Positions 1-8,329 of a DNA stretch of 64,000 bases are shown here, piece by piece; position 1 is the stretch's first letter, and each line of letters starts with the position of its first letter. The translations under genes were made by a program, and so were the position numbers. The stretch covers positions 62,001 through 126,000 of the forward strand of contig JAUIFE010000017.1 in assembly GCA_030429565.1 (NCBI GenBank), written 5' to 3'. Source of the stretch: Holophagae bacterium. Its GTDB lineage: Bacteria; Acidobacteriota; Holophagae; Acanthopleuribacterales; Acanthopleuribacteraceae. Below the pieces are notes generated by a model, which was not told where the DNA came from, did no database searches, and worked only from the letters and a program-made list of their open reading frames with translations.

Positions 1-267
1 ACCTTGGCTTTGGATCCGGCGCCGCAAGCCACCACCGCCTATCAATTAACCGTCACTGACGGCGGTGCCAACGAAGCATCCGACCAAGTAACGGTTTTGG
101 TCAACGATATTTCGTTGGATCCCGACGGCGACGGCAACAACGACTTGGACGATCTGTATTTGCTCTGCGAAGAGTGGTCGCAAGGAAACCTTAACTTTGA
201 TGTCGATCAGGACGGCTTCATGCGCGTTCTGGATATCATCCACTTCAACTGGGGCGCCCAGCCTTAA
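1..267 (+). CDS. C-terminus of a large secreted protein with dockerin-like end (partial)
   Basis: Open from the first base, so the 5' part lies outside the window; 88 residues are visible. The first 35 or so look like the last strands of an Ig/PKD/cadherin-type repeat (YQLTVTDGG, QVTVLVND). The rest holds two Asp-rich calcium-loop-like segments, DPDGDGNNDLDDLYLLCEEW and DVDQDGFMRVLDIIHF, each followed by a hydrophobic helix. This duplicated arrangement is that of a type I dockerin or an EF-hand pair, common at the C-terminus of secreted multidomain proteins, where it binds calcium and sometimes a partner domain. Cohesin partners are not visible here, so complex assembly is not implied. A rho-independent terminator follows directly. 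Confidence 0.75.
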   Translation, partial: TLALDPAPQATTAYQLTVTDGGANEASDQVTVLVNDISLDPDGDGNNDLDDLYLLCEEWSQGNLNFDVDQDGFMRVLDIIHFNWGAQP

Positions 268-293
268 GATTTGAATCGCCCGTTAATGAAACC

Positions 294-330
294 AACCCCG
301 CTCGGCCGCATGGCCTGGCGGGGTTTTTTA
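294..330 (+). terminator. Rho-independent terminator
   Basis: AACCCCGC pairs with GCGGGGTT around a short loop that contains ggcc pairs and is followed by a T6 run. It sits 27 bases after the stop of the dockerin-tailed gene and ends its transcript. Confidence 0.85.
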
Positions 331-359
331 TTGGCCGTCGCGCAAAAAGGGTGGGCGGA

Positions 360-674
360 TCAAGGCTGCCAACCGAATAAGCGAAAATCAATGCGGCCCT
401 TGGCGTCGAATTGTAGGCCTTCTTCCAGCAACATGGCTTTTTGAAGGCGGTGTTGGTGACTGTCGCTGGGAAAGGAAATCATGCCGCGTCCATTGATGAC
501 TCGTTGCCAGGGAATGTCGCGGCCCTCGGGCGCAGCCGCCAACGCGTAACCCACGTGCCGTGCTTTGCGCGGTGCACCCAACATGTGGGCGATTTGCCCA
601 TAAGAGGCGACCCGACCGTGGGGAATGCGTGCCACCATTTGCCAAACCGATTCATTCCACGAACCCGACGTCAT
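360..674 (-). CDS. Alkyltransferase-like protein (ATL, MGMT family without the catalytic Cys)
   Basis: 104 residues matching the DNA-binding domain of O6-alkylguanine-DNA methyltransferases (helix-turn-helix GRVASYGQIAHMLG, arginine-finger region RKARHVGYAL). The MGMT active site PCHRV is replaced by PWQRV: Trp56 stands where the alkyl-accepting Cys would be. This Trp is the signature of ATL/Atl1 proteins, which bind O6-alkylguanine without repairing it and hand the lesion to nucleotide excision repair. The annotated start is the ATG at 674, because GAGGAGG stands five bases upstream; an ATG at 698 would add eight residues but has no ribosome site. Stand-alone gene, no DNA-repair neighbours. 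Confidence 0.88.
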   Translation of the reverse strand: MTSGSWNESVWQMVARIPHGRVASYGQIAHMLGAPRKARHVGYALAAAPEGRDIPWQRVINGRGMISFPSDSHQHRLQKAMLLEEGLQFDAKGRIDFRLFGWQP

Positions 675-679
675 TGCCG

Positions 680-686
680 CCTCCTC
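680..686 (-). promoter_or_regulatory. Strong ribosome binding site fixing the ATL start
   Basis: GAGGAGG on the minus strand with a five-base spacer to the ATG at 674. It decides between this start and the in-frame ATG at 698, which has no such site. Confidence 0.8.
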
Positions 687-744
687 GTCGTTCAACATGC
701 CGCGAGGTTAGGCGAGTCGTGGCTTCTTGTCAATTGACCCCGAG

Positions 745-2511
745 CTATTCTTCCGCCGCGAGGACTTGGCGACAAGCCGTGCGTACTTTTTCGTCTTTGT
801 CTTGAATAAACTTGGCGAGGAAGGTCAGATGTTGCGGCGTCGCCGAAAGGGCGTGAATCGCCGCCACGCGCCGTTTGCTTGAGGAGCGTTTTTTGAAGAA
901 GCTGGTTTTGCTGATAATCGATTTCAAGTACTCAAGTGAGACGGGGCTGTCAATTTTGCCGAGCATCGAAATCGCGGCCAGACGCACGCTTGCGAGGCGA
1001 TGACCTTCGGCAATGTCGATGAGTGGCGGCGCATATTCAGCAAGGCCCCCTTCTCCCACAAATCGCAGCAGTTCAAGCAGGGTACCTTCGTGGTTTTGGT
1101 GGCGCTGGAGCAGCTCATAACCCAGTTCGAAGGCTTGGCGGTCCTCGATGCGAAAGATACATTTTTGCACCAGAGACAGCACGCGTTTGCTGGTTTCGTG
1201 TTGGTCCAGCCAAATCAATTTGGGTACCAAGGTGACTGGTGGGCGGGGGGAGAGCAGTAACAGTAAGTTGCGTTTCACGTACCAAGGCTTATTTTCTTGT
1301 AGCGCTTGGTCGAGTTCGTTGAGCACGTCGGGGTAGATGACATCACCCATGCTGTGCAGTGTTTCGAGGATGACCTTGCGCAGACGCCGTTCCTTGGTGT
1401 CAAACAGTACCCCGAGCAAGGTATTAAAGATGCCCAAGGCGTGCTCGTGAAACAGAATATGCATGCGGCCGCGCAAATCGGCGTCGGTTTCCGCTTTTTT
1501 AACCATCGATTCCAGCAATGTCGGTGTCAAAAAACTCTTTAAGTAGTTTTCTAAAAGCGACTTGAATGGATCGCGATGGCGCAAACTCTGTTCGGCCAAC
1601 ACGGTTAGCCCATACAGAAACGGACGGTACTTTTCAGCGGTCGCGAAATGGTTGAGGATGCAGGTAAAAGTATCTAAATGAAGGCGGTAAAGGTCGTATT
1701 CTTGGCAAATTCGCAGGTCGAAAGGCATGGCTTTCACAACGCGGTATAAGGCCTTTGTTTGGCCGGAGGCTACCAGAATCTTGACCACCACTTGGTAGCT
1801 GGAAAAGGCCAGTTCGCGGTCCTCACGGTCCAAGGAGCGCAGATCATTGCGCATTAAGGTCAGCGCGTCGGCGACCCGAGTCATGTGGCCTTGTGTGATC
1901 AGTAGGGTCATTGTTGCATTCAGTGTTTCGTAGTCGTCCTGAGAGATGAAGAGGTGTTCTGCTCGACCGGCCTGCTGGGCCGGGCTCAGTTTTTGTTCGG
2001 GTAAGTGGAAGTCGGTCTCGTTGTCTTGTTCCGCGTAGTACTGATTCCCCATGCTGAAGGGGACCTGCCGCGTGAAACTGTCTTCAACCGAAGGCGGATT
2101 CAGTTGAATATGGAGGACGCCGCGTTCGGCCAGCAGGTTGGGGGCGCTGGTTTGGCCTACAAATACATAGGTTTCGCGCTGTAGCAGTTGAATCAAATTA
2201 CCGAGCTCTTCAATGGTTAGGCCGCGCAAAAAAAGCATTTCGAAAATGAGCCGTGTCTTACACAGCGCCACAAACCACAGGATCGGGTGGTTTTTTTGTT
2301 TGGGCGTAATCTCGCGCTTTTGGTTGAGTGTCACCTTGGCGGTGCTGATGGTAATCGTGAGGCTACCGTCGCGGCGCAGCCAATAATCGACGGCCTCCAA
2401 CAGCAAGCGACAGTGGCGCGCCACCACCGGGCTGTCACCCGGGTACTGGCTCGCGGCGTCATAGCACGCTTTAAATAAGTGAAATAAACTGTCGCTGTGA
2501 TTGGCGGTCAT
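745..2511 (-). CDS. HEAT-like repeat protein of unknown function
   Basis: 588 residues, no signal peptide and no membrane segment, so probably cytoplasmic. It is almost wholly helical. The C-terminal part (about 400-588) contains HEAT/Armadillo-like helical pairs, for example LASVRLAAISMLGKI and KRRVAAIHALSA followed by KVRTACRQVLAAEE. The N-terminal 150 residues (WFVALCKTRLIFEML, LTIEELGNLIQLL) are a separate region I cannot assign. HEAT proteins are binding scaffolds; the partner cannot be inferred. No operon partner: the gene is flanked by the ATL gene and by a 600-base gap. The ribosome site before the ATG is weak (GGAAA). Similar HEAT-containing hypothetical proteins are common in Acidobacteriota and Myxococcota. 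Confidence 0.65.
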   Translation of the reverse strand: MTANHSDSLFHLFKACYDAASQYPGDSPVVARHCRLLLEAVDYWLRRDGSLTITISTAKVTLNQKREITPKQKNHPILWFVALCKTRLIFEMLFLRGLTIEELGNLIQLLQRETYVFVGQTSAPNLLAERGVLHIQLNPPSVEDSFTRQVPFSMGNQYYAEQDNETDFHLPEQKLSPAQQAGRAEHLFISQDDYETLNATMTLLITQGHMTRVADALTLMRNDLRSLDREDRELAFSSYQVVVKILVASGQTKALYRVVKAMPFDLRICQEYDLYRLHLDTFTCILNHFATAEKYRPFLYGLTVLAEQSLRHRDPFKSLLENYLKSFLTPTLLESMVKKAETDADLRGRMHILFHEHALGIFNTLLGVLFDTKERRLRKVILETLHSMGDVIYPDVLNELDQALQENKPWYVKRNLLLLLSPRPPVTLVPKLIWLDQHETSKRVLSLVQKCIFRIEDRQAFELGYELLQRHQNHEGTLLELLRFVGEGGLAEYAPPLIDIAEGHRLASVRLAAISMLGKIDSPVSLEYLKSIISKTSFFKKRSSSKRRVAAIHALSATPQHLTFLAKFIQDKDEKVRTACRQVLAAEE

Positions 2512-3115
2512 GGGGTTTCCATAGCCTGACAGGCGGCTGTTGCAGTGGTCCCGAGCGGATTCGGGTCGATGGGCAGTGGGGAGATCCTACGGTCCTTTTC
2601 ATCGGCAGACGCGGTCAATTTGGAAAGCGCTTCCTCAGGAAAAATTCGCGAGACCTGAAATTGACCCAAGTGGGGAGTGGTCTGTTGGACGAGGCGGCGG
2701 CTCCATTCGGAAGAACAAGGGCTGGGGCGGTGATTTAAAAGTCTGGAATTAATATGTTTTGTTTTTTGCGGGGGCCTTGTCGCAGCAGCACCCGAGTGCG
2801 GTGCGACGCCTTGCCAAGCCCGTTGCCGCACGAAGGCGCAGCCGGTTGACGCGCCGGCTACAAAACTTTGCGACAGCGGAATGCTTTGACCTAAAAAGCG
2901 CGATAAGTGTTGCTGATTTTGGTCGGAAGGCTGGAACGAAACAGTTTGAGAAAAACAAATGCGCGCCCGCTGGGCGCCTGGCGTATTTTTTCAAGCTGTT
3001 GCCGACCCGAGTCTTGGCCAAAATTGCCGGTAGGTATCGCCCTTTTTTAGATCTGATTGTAACCCAATCGCGGTTGCTTTTTTGACGCTGACCCTGCTTG
3101 CCGGCAGGCGTGACC
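2512..3115. other. Intergenic stretch, no gene supported
   Basis: About 600 bases between two minus-strand genes. Open frames exist on both strands (for instance 2759-3085 plus and 2508-2831 minus) but their translations are basic, low in ordinary core residues and lack ribosome sites, so I do not call them. A weak hairpin with a T6 run near 3061-3084 (plus strand) may act as a terminator-like element. Nothing else recognised. Confidence 0.4.
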
Positions 3116-3817
3116 TTAGCGAGCGCTTAGGGCGGCCTGGCGTTGAAATTTACGGAAGGTTTCGCCGTCGACCGGTCGATCCTCAATTTCTAAAAATTGC
3201 TCAATTTGGGTTTCCAGAAAAAGGATGGTTTCCAGGCTGTCGACACGGCGCAGAATGGGGTAGCGGCTGCCGTTGTTGAGAAACACATTGAGCTGGTAAA
3301 CCGGGCGTGAACGGCCTCGCTGAAATTCGGTTCCTTCCGTGCAGTAAAACTGGTCGATTTGGTCGGTGGCTAGGTTGAGGCGACCCCGCCAAGGCAATGG
3401 GAAATGATGTTTGGCTAAGCGGCCGTTACCAACGGTGATTTTGGTGCGGTTGATTAGGCCGGCGATGGCGCCGTACAAGAGCACGACGCCAAAGGCGACA
3501 TTGAGGATCATCACCGCCGTCCAAGCAGGTCCGCCTTCGAAGGCCATCAACTGAAAACCGGCCACAATGCTGAACCAGGATACCGCCATCATCAAGAACA
3601 GCCACATGCGCGGTTGGTACCAGCGCCGCACCACCTGGAGGTGGTCGGGATGCAGATGAATATCGATGTTGGCGGGTGGTGGGCCGGCGTGACCGGCCTC
3701 AGGATGAATCAAAAACACGGCGCCGCATGCCGCGCAATGGGCGATGCGGCGATCTCGATCAATTTGGTCCGCAAACAATGCGGCGCTACAGCTTTTACAG
3801 GCGTATTGGGTTGCCAC
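3116..3817 (-). CDS. Zinc-ribbon membrane protein, hypothetical
   Basis: 233 residues. The N-terminus has two CxxC pairs (Cys7/Cys10 and Cys28/Cys31), a small zinc ribbon. Two hydrophobic helices follow at about 71-92 and 99-122, then a roughly 100-residue soluble domain rich in beta-strand-like sequence with a PH-like feel (KITVGNGRL, YQLNVFLNNGSRYPIL). I do not recognise a named family. It begins 33 bases after the hutI stop on the same strand, so it may be the last gene of the divIVA-hutI transcript, but it has no evident link to histidine catabolism. Confidence 0.6.
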   Translation of the reverse strand: MATQYACKSCSAALFADQIDRDRRIAHCAACGAVFLIHPEAGHAGPPPANIDIHLHPDHLQVVRRWYQPRMWLFLMMAVSWFSIVAGFQLMAFEGGPAWTAVMILNVAFGVVLLYGAIAGLINRTKITVGNGRLAKHHFPLPWRGRLNLATDQIDQFYCTEGTEFQRGRSRPVYQLNVFLNNGSRYPILRRVDSLETILFLETQIEQFLEIEDRPVDGETFRKFQRQAALSAR

Positions 3818-3850
3818 CGGAGATACCTTTGTGCGTGTCCAACGTTGCCC

Positions 3851-5110
3851 CTAGTCGGCGACGCGGCGACGCTCTTGCACGACGCGGCGACCGGCTTTGA
3901 CAACGTCGCTAACGTGATTCACGCCCCAATAGTAAACCAGATACATGGCTGAAGGGGCGTCGAGGAAGAGGATGTCGGCTTGCTTACCTGCTTCCAGGCT
4001 GCCGAGCTGGTCCGCTTTTTCAATCGCGGCAGCGGCATTGAGGGTAACGGCGAGAAAAGCCTGTTCAAAGGTCATGCCCATTTTCATGCAGCCCAACGCC
4101 ATCATGACTGCTTGCGAGATGGTGTGGGAACTGCCCGGGTTGTAATCGGTACTCAATGCGATGGTGCAGCCCGCTTCTTGGAAGGCGGCGGCATCGGCAT
4201 ACGCGGCACGAAGGAAGAAACTGGTGCCGGGCAAAAGCGTGGCAATCGTGCCGCTTTTTGCCATCGCCTGCATGTGCTCGCGCGTGGCGTGGACCAAGTG
4301 ATCGGCTGAAATCGCGCCCAGTTCGGCAGCCAAGCCGGCGCCGCCTAGCGGGAATAATTCATCGGCGTGCAGGCGGATTTTAAAACCCAAATCCAAAGCG
4401 GCTTGCAGGTGTTTGCGTGAAAGATCCAGCTCGAACACATTTTTTTCACAGAAAATATCCACGTAACTGACCGTGCCGCGTTGTTTGACTTCCGGCAACA
4501 GCTCCTGATTGAGCATGTCGACATAGGCTTCGGCGCGACCCGCGTATTCCGGCGGAATTTCATGCGCGCCCATAAAGGTTTGGATCATCTCAACGGGATG
4601 CTCGGCACTGAGTTGATCCATGACGTTTAACTGCTTGATTTCGGCTTCGCGGTTGAGGCCGTAACCACTTTTCGCTTCAATGGTGGTGATGCCGTGCAAC
4701 AACATGGTGTCCAGGGTTTTGCGTGCCTTGGCGGCCATTTGCTCTTGGCTTGCATCGCGCGTGGCCGCAACCGTGGATTTTATCCCCCCACCGGCGGCGG
4801 CGATGTCGACGTAAGTCGCCCCGTGCAGGCGTCGGTTGAATTCAGCGGAACGGTCGCCGCCCCAGACCAAGTGGGTGTGGGGGTCGACAAAACCCGGGAC
4901 GGCGGTTTTGCCTTGCATGTCGACAAATACCGTGTCGGCGGGACACTGGGGGCGGACGGCGGCTTCGCTGCCGACGTGTTCTATGCGATCGCCGCGTACC
5001 AAAATGGCGGCGTTGGGGATGCTGTGTACTGAATCGGCGTTGACCGAGCCGGTGCGGCCGCGGCCACTGACGAGCTCGCCGATGCCGACGTAACAGGTGG
5101 TGGAGGTCAT
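3851..5110 (-). CDS. hutI: Imidazolonepropionase
   Basis: 419 residues, the usual length. This amidohydrolase opens 4-imidazolone-5-propionate to N-formimino-L-glutamate in the third step of histidine breakdown, in the cytoplasm. Metal and substrate residues are present: HTH at 78-80 in PGFVDPHTHLVWGGDR, His248 and Glu251 in RLHADELFPLGG, His271, and Asp322 in STDYNPGSS. The ATG overlaps the TGA of the upstream DivIVA-domain gene in an ATGA, so translation is probably coupled. hutH, hutU and hutG are not in the window, which is unusual because hut genes normally cluster. The gene is intact and the active site complete. Confidence 0.95.
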   Translation of the reverse strand: MTSTTCYVGIGELVSGRGRTGSVNADSVHSIPNAAILVRGDRIEHVGSEAAVRPQCPADTVFVDMQGKTAVPGFVDPHTHLVWGGDRSAEFNRRLHGATYVDIAAAGGGIKSTVAATRDASQEQMAAKARKTLDTMLLHGITTIEAKSGYGLNREAEIKQLNVMDQLSAEHPVEMIQTFMGAHEIPPEYAGRAEAYVDMLNQELLPEVKQRGTVSYVDIFCEKNVFELDLSRKHLQAALDLGFKIRLHADELFPLGGAGLAAELGAISADHLVHATREHMQAMAKSGTIATLLPGTSFFLRAAYADAAAFQEAGCTIALSTDYNPGSSHTISQAVMMALGCMKMGMTFEQAFLAVTLNAAAAIEKADQLGSLEAGKQADILFLDAPSAMYLVYYWGVNHVSDVVKAGRRVVQERRRVAD

Positions 5111-5700
5111 GTTCCGGTTCCTTTCATTTTTCGTGTTCCGCCCGCTTTCTGTTCAAGTTGAACCAAGCGACGGTCGTCGTCTTCGTTTTTCTCTTCTTCT
5201 TCGCGATTGTTGCTGGGCATGAACGACAGCTTTTGCAACTCGTCGGCTTCATTCGCTAAATCGCGTTCGGCTTCAACGAAATGGGTGAAACGACTCACCA
5301 TCATTTCTGCTTCGGCCAGTAAATCATTGCGGGTACGGCGCAGATCGGCCAGGTGCCCCTGAATGGTACGCACATCGTCGCGGGCCCGCTCGCGCAGGGC
5401 GTCGGCTCGGAGCTGGGCTTCTTTGACAATCAGCTCGCCTTCTTTGACCGCGTTTTCTTGGATGTCGGCTTTGATCTGCTGGGCCGAAACCAGCGTGTCC
5501 TTGAGGACTTTTTCTCGCGATTCCATGTCTTTGATGCGTTCGCGCGAAACGGCCAGCTCCTGAGCCATTTTGTGGTTTTGTTCAATGAGTTTTTCGAACT
5601 CTTCGGCCACGGCATACAAAAAATGTTTCACTTCTTCCGGGTTAAAGCCCCGTAAACGCGAGGTGAATTCGTGGTTCTGGATCTCCAGGGGTGTGATCAC
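5107..5700 (-). CDS. DivIVA-domain coiled-coil protein
   Basis: 197 residues from a GTG start. The N-terminus ITPLEIQNHEFTSRLRGFNP followed by EEVKHFL is the DivIVA membrane-curvature motif, followed by a long coiled coil (about 30-165) and an acidic tail. The GTG at 5698-5700 is chosen because GGGGAGG precedes it by six bases and because family members begin at this motif; the frame stays open to 5841 but that extension is unlike the family. In many bacteria divIVA/gpsB follows yggS and yggT, as it does here. Role inferred: polar or septal scaffold linked to division or envelope growth. Its stop overlaps the hutI start by four bases. Confidence 0.88.
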   Translation of the reverse strand: MITPLEIQNHEFTSRLRGFNPEEVKHFLYAVAEEFEKLIEQNHKMAQELAVSRERIKDMESREKVLKDTLVSAQQIKADIQENAVKEGELIVKEAQLRADALRERARDDVRTIQGHLADLRRTRNDLLAEAEMMVSRFTHFVEAERDLANEADELQKLSFMPSNNREEEEKNEDDDRRLVQLEQKAGGTRKMKGTGT

Positions 5701-6025
5701 GTTATACCTCCCCAACTTGTGCAATTTCCGAACGGAACGGCCGTTTTCTGATGGATCAAGTCGGCTCACTCTTTCGTGGGAACCGATTGGATGTCGCGTA
5801 TCGGGGTTGCATCCGGAGGACGGGGCGAACACCACGCGCACAGGGCTTTTCGGTACGATGGGACAAGGACTTGTGCGTTATGAGATGATTGGGCGGAAAA
5901 ACCTCGCAAAAATCCGACAACAAACCCGTGGGTTGGCGGTGGTGGGTGGTGTCCTGATATGGCGAAGGGAGCCCCGATTGTAGCACGGGCCTGGTCGTGG
6001 GGCCAAGTCTAGGCGGACAACCGAC
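5701..6025. other. Gap between yggT and the DivIVA gene; contains its ribosome site
   Basis: 325 bases. The only element I can support is GGGGAGG at 5707-5713 (minus strand) that sets the GTG start of the DivIVA gene. The frame upstream of that GTG is open but reads as non-coding. No clear promoter or terminator seen, so whether yggT and divIVA share a transcript is open. Confidence 0.45.
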
Positions 6026-6304
6026 TTAGCGGAAAAAAATACCGGAAACGCCGCCGATCAGCAGTTGGATCGCAAAAAACAGGATCAGTGGGGTTAGGTC
6101 GAGCATGCCGATCGTCAGGCGGTTGTTCGTGACACGGCGGAGCCAGGAAAGCGGCGGGTCGACCAAGCGGTGCATAAACACAAACCAGCCGGCATAGCGG
6201 TTTTGCACAAACCAGGTGGAAACCAGGTAAATCATCATCAGCCAGCTATAACCAGTTAGCGTGGCGACGACCATGTGGCCGATAAAGTTCTTTAATTCAA
6301 GCAT
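6026..6304 (-). CDS. yggT: YggT family membrane protein
   Basis: 92 residues with two membrane helices (about 10-31 and 66-89) separated by the family motif region VDPPLSWLRRVTNN. YggT proteins are small integral membrane proteins linked by gene context to cell division and, in some species, osmotic stress; the biochemical role is not settled. The ATG at 6304 abuts the yggS stop with no space, so the pair is translated from one message. The order zinc-ribbon protein, yggS, yggT, divIVA is a familiar bacterial arrangement. Confidence 0.9.
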   Translation of the reverse strand: MLELKNFIGHMVVATLTGYSWLMMIYLVSTWFVQNRYAGWFVFMHRLVDPPLSWLRRVTNNRLTIGMLDLTPLILFFAIQLLIGGVSGIFFR

Positions 6305-6997
6305 CTAACTTCTTTCTCCAAATATTCTGCTACCGACGCGAATAAAATGGCTGCCCGCTTGAATGGCCAGAGAAAAGTCGCCCGACATGCCCAGGCTCAA
6401 CTTGCCTGGCCAATCGGGGAAACGGGTTTTGAGTTGATCGCGGAGCGCGACCATGCCCTGGAAGTAAGCGCTGATTTTTTCGACGTCGGCGCCGGCCGGG
6501 GGGATGCCCATGAGACCGATGCAGGCGACGTGGTTTAGATTCAGCGCGGCTTCCAGAACGGTTTCGACGGCCTCGGGGTGGAGGCCGTACTTGTCCGAGT
6601 CAAGTGCGTAGTTGACTTGGAGAAACACCTTGGGGCAAACCCGTTCTTCGGTGGCTATGGCGTCTACCCGGTTAAGCAAACTCAAGCTATCGATGCTGTG
6701 CAGGTAGTGGAAATGAAGAACGGCTTTGCGAACCTTGTTTTTTTGCAGGTGGCCGATAAAGTGCCAGGTGATGTCGTCCGGGCTGGCCTTGACCTTGGGC
6801 ACCCCTTCTTGGATTTGACTTTCGCCAAAATCGCGGATGCCCAACTTGTAGGCCTGGTGAACGACTGCTAGTGGCTGCCGTTTGCTGACGGCAACCAACC
6901 GCAAACCCGAGCGGTTGCGCAGGGCGGCATCCAACGCTTTATCAATCTCTTGATTGAGCGCGTCCAGATCTTGCTGCATGGCTAAATCGGCATTCAT
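6305..6997 (-). CDS. yggS: YggS family pyridoxal phosphate homeostasis protein
   Basis: 230 residues, normal for the family (PLPBP/ProY/YggS). Lys39 in RLVAVSKRQP is the PLP-binding lysine; later blocks WHFIGHLQKNK, LQVNYALDSDKYG and the end GMSGDFSLAIQAGSHFIRVG match the fold-type III barrel. The protein binds PLP and buffers vitamin B6 and amino-acid pools, with no known enzymatic reaction. Start chosen at ATG 6997 to fit the family length; the open frame runs back to 7138 over the neighbouring gene. Its ribosome site is poor, and it starts eight bases after the stop of the upstream gene, suggesting translational coupling. Confidence 0.93.
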   Translation of the reverse strand: MNADLAMQQDLDALNQEIDKALDAALRNRSGLRLVAVSKRQPLAVVHQAYKLGIRDFGESQIQEGVPKVKASPDDITWHFIGHLQKNKVRKAVLHFHYLHSIDSLSLLNRVDAIATEERVCPKVFLQVNYALDSDKYGLHPEAVETVLEAALNLNHVACIGLMGIPPAGADVEKISAYFQGMVALRDQLKTRFPDWPGKLSLGMSGDFSLAIQAGSHFIRVGSRIFGERS

Positions 6998-7005
6998 GGT
7001 GGGGG

Positions 7006-7740
7006 TTACTCTGTGTCGGCGAAGAACAAGATGCGCTTGCAAGATTCGCAGGTGATAATGCGGTCGTAGCGGCGCAGACGGTCGACGATATTTTGACGAA
7101 CCCGCACGTGACAGGATTGGCAAACGGCGGAAACACAAAGTGCCAAGCCTACACCGTTGCGACGCGCGGCAATACGGTCGAACTTGCGACGCAGGTCGGG
7201 TGGCACGGTTTCGGCGAGTTTTTCACGGATGATTTCCTTCTCGCTTTTTTCCTGAGCGTTTTCGCTCATGGTCGCCTTGTGTTGTTCCATCGCCGCTTCG
7301 TACTTGGACTTGGCTTCACCCTCTTGTTCGGTGCACTCCACCAAGCCGGTTTCAATCTCTTGAATCTCGGCGCGGGCGGCGGCGATGTCTTCTTCGATCA
7401 CGCTGATGTTCTTCTTGGCGGTGTCAATTTCTTTTAAAACGGCGTGGTACTCTTTGTTGTTGGTGACTTCTTGCAGGTCGCCGTCAAATTTGGTCTCTTT
7501 ATCTTTGAGTTCCGCCAGCTTGATTTCGCTTTCTCGAATCTCTTTTTCGCGCTTCTCTTGCCGGGCTTTCAGCTCTTCGGCACGGGCCTGGATGTTTTTC
7601 CAGTCCGTTTCCATTTGCACGATTTCATCGGGAATAAACGACAGCAAACGGTCGAGTTCGGCGATTCTCACCAACACATCTTGATAATCCCTAAGCGCGT
7701 TTAATGCTGCTCTCAAAACTTCCTCCGCTAATTGGTTCAT
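7006..7740 (-). CDS. C4-type zinc-ribbon coiled-coil protein (COG1579)
   Basis: 244 residues: a long alpha-helical hairpin coiled coil (about 20-185) and a C-terminal zinc ribbon with two CxxC pairs (CQSC and CESC). COG1579 members are widespread and often neighbour yggS or rnhA; a nucleic-acid-related role has been suggested, but no activity is established. The ATG at 7740 has no clear ribosome site; a TTG at 7716 lies five bases after GGAGG and would shorten the protein by eight residues, so the true start is uncertain. First gene of the yggS-yggT transcript. Confidence 0.85.
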   Translation of the reverse strand: MNQLAEEVLRAALNALRDYQDVLVRIAELDRLLSFIPDEIVQMETDWKNIQARAEELKARQEKREKEIRESEIKLAELKDKETKFDGDLQEVTNNKEYHAVLKEIDTAKKNISVIEEDIAAARAEIQEIETGLVECTEQEGEAKSKYEAAMEQHKATMSENAQEKSEKEIIREKLAETVPPDLRRKFDRIAARRNGVGLALCVSAVCQSCHVRVRQNIVDRLRRYDRIITCESCKRILFFADTE

Positions 7741-7756
7741 CTACATGGATCGGCAT

Positions 7757-7794
7757 AAAAAAAAGGTGTTTCCAGTCCGCGGACTGAACACCTT
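7757..7794 (-). terminator. Rho-independent terminator of the tRNA transcript
   Basis: A near-perfect palindrome (7763-7794, arms AAGGTGTT and AACACCTT with an inner CAGTCCGCGGACTG) with eight A on the left, which is a T-run on the minus strand. It lies about 95 bases downstream of the tRNA and before the COG1579 gene, so it separates the two. Confidence 0.85.
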
Positions 7795-7887
7795 CGGCTC
7801 GTCGAAAGATTCTTTTCTTTTTCGATAAGGGGGAGCAATGGTTCGTGCCAAATCTCAATAGCAATCGACTCTCCTACCTAACATGAG

Positions 7888-7961
7888 TGGGCCCACCAGG
7901 ACTCGAACCTGGGACGACCCGGTTATGAGCCGGGTGCTCTAACCAACTGAGCTATAGGCCC
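7888..7961 (-). tRNA. tRNA with CAT anticodon, probably tRNA-Ile2 (or elongator Met)
   Basis: 74 bases with a full cloverleaf: acceptor GGGCCTA/TGGGCCC with discriminator A, D-arm GCTC...GAGC, anticodon stem CCCGG/CCGGG with loop CTCATAA, and T-arm CCAGG-TTCGAGT-CCTGG. CCA is not encoded. The anticodon CAT is shared by Ile2 (lysidine-modified) and elongator Met. The GGCTCATAACC context and body resemble bacterial Ile2 genes such as that of Bacillus, so I favour Ile2, but the acceptor cannot settle it by eye. It is not an initiator: there is no run of three G-C pairs at the base of the anticodon stem next to the loop, and position 1 pairs. Confidence 0.93.
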
Positions 7962-8002
7962 ATGCTAGAGAGGACGTCCTGTGCCAGACGCCAGGACTGC
8001 AT

Positions 8003-8030
8003 ATTATAACAATGAACGGGTTGAACTCAA
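8003..8030 (-). promoter_or_regulatory. Sigma-70-type promoter of the tRNA gene
   Basis: On the minus strand TTGAGT (8025-8030), a 16-base spacer and a perfect TATAAT (8003-8008). Transcription would begin near 7996, about 35 bases before the tRNA. Confidence 0.75.
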
Positions 8031-8329
8031 GGATGTGGCTCTTTTGGCCGATTTTTTCTTGCGGCGAGAATACGCGTTTGTCCCAGGCGCAACGCGCCCT
8101 GCGCGAGTTGTTGGCCACGTGTTTTTTTTCAAGGGACACAGAAAACTTTGGGTTAAGGCCCACTGGGGGCTTGTTTCGGCGCGGTTTTGCTTCGAGAATA
8201 ACAGCACTGTACCGCCGCAATGCTGCCGACGCTCGCTCTAAACCTGCCCGGTTTTTTTTTCGAGCCGTCCCGTGCCGGTTGGTTTTTTTTGGCGCGGCGC
8301 CTCGCTTTTTTTGGTGCCACCGCCGTTGA
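8031..8329. other. Non-coding gap with four T-tracts before rnhB
   Basis: Between the tRNA promoter and RNase HII. It holds T8 at 8122-8129, T9 at 8252-8260, T8 at 8283-8290 and T7 at 8306-8312, the last three each preceded by GC-rich sequence. Open frames crossing it give Phe-rich translations and are not credible genes. Confidence 0.4.

Noticed and set aside
2508-2831. Open frame overlapping the HEAT gene start by ATGA
   Set aside because: Translation is low-complexity, no ribosome site, and no family resemblance.
2759-3085. Plus-strand open frame in the 2.5-3.1 kb gap
   Set aside because: Basic, repetitive translation without ribosome site; lies over the upstream region of another gene.
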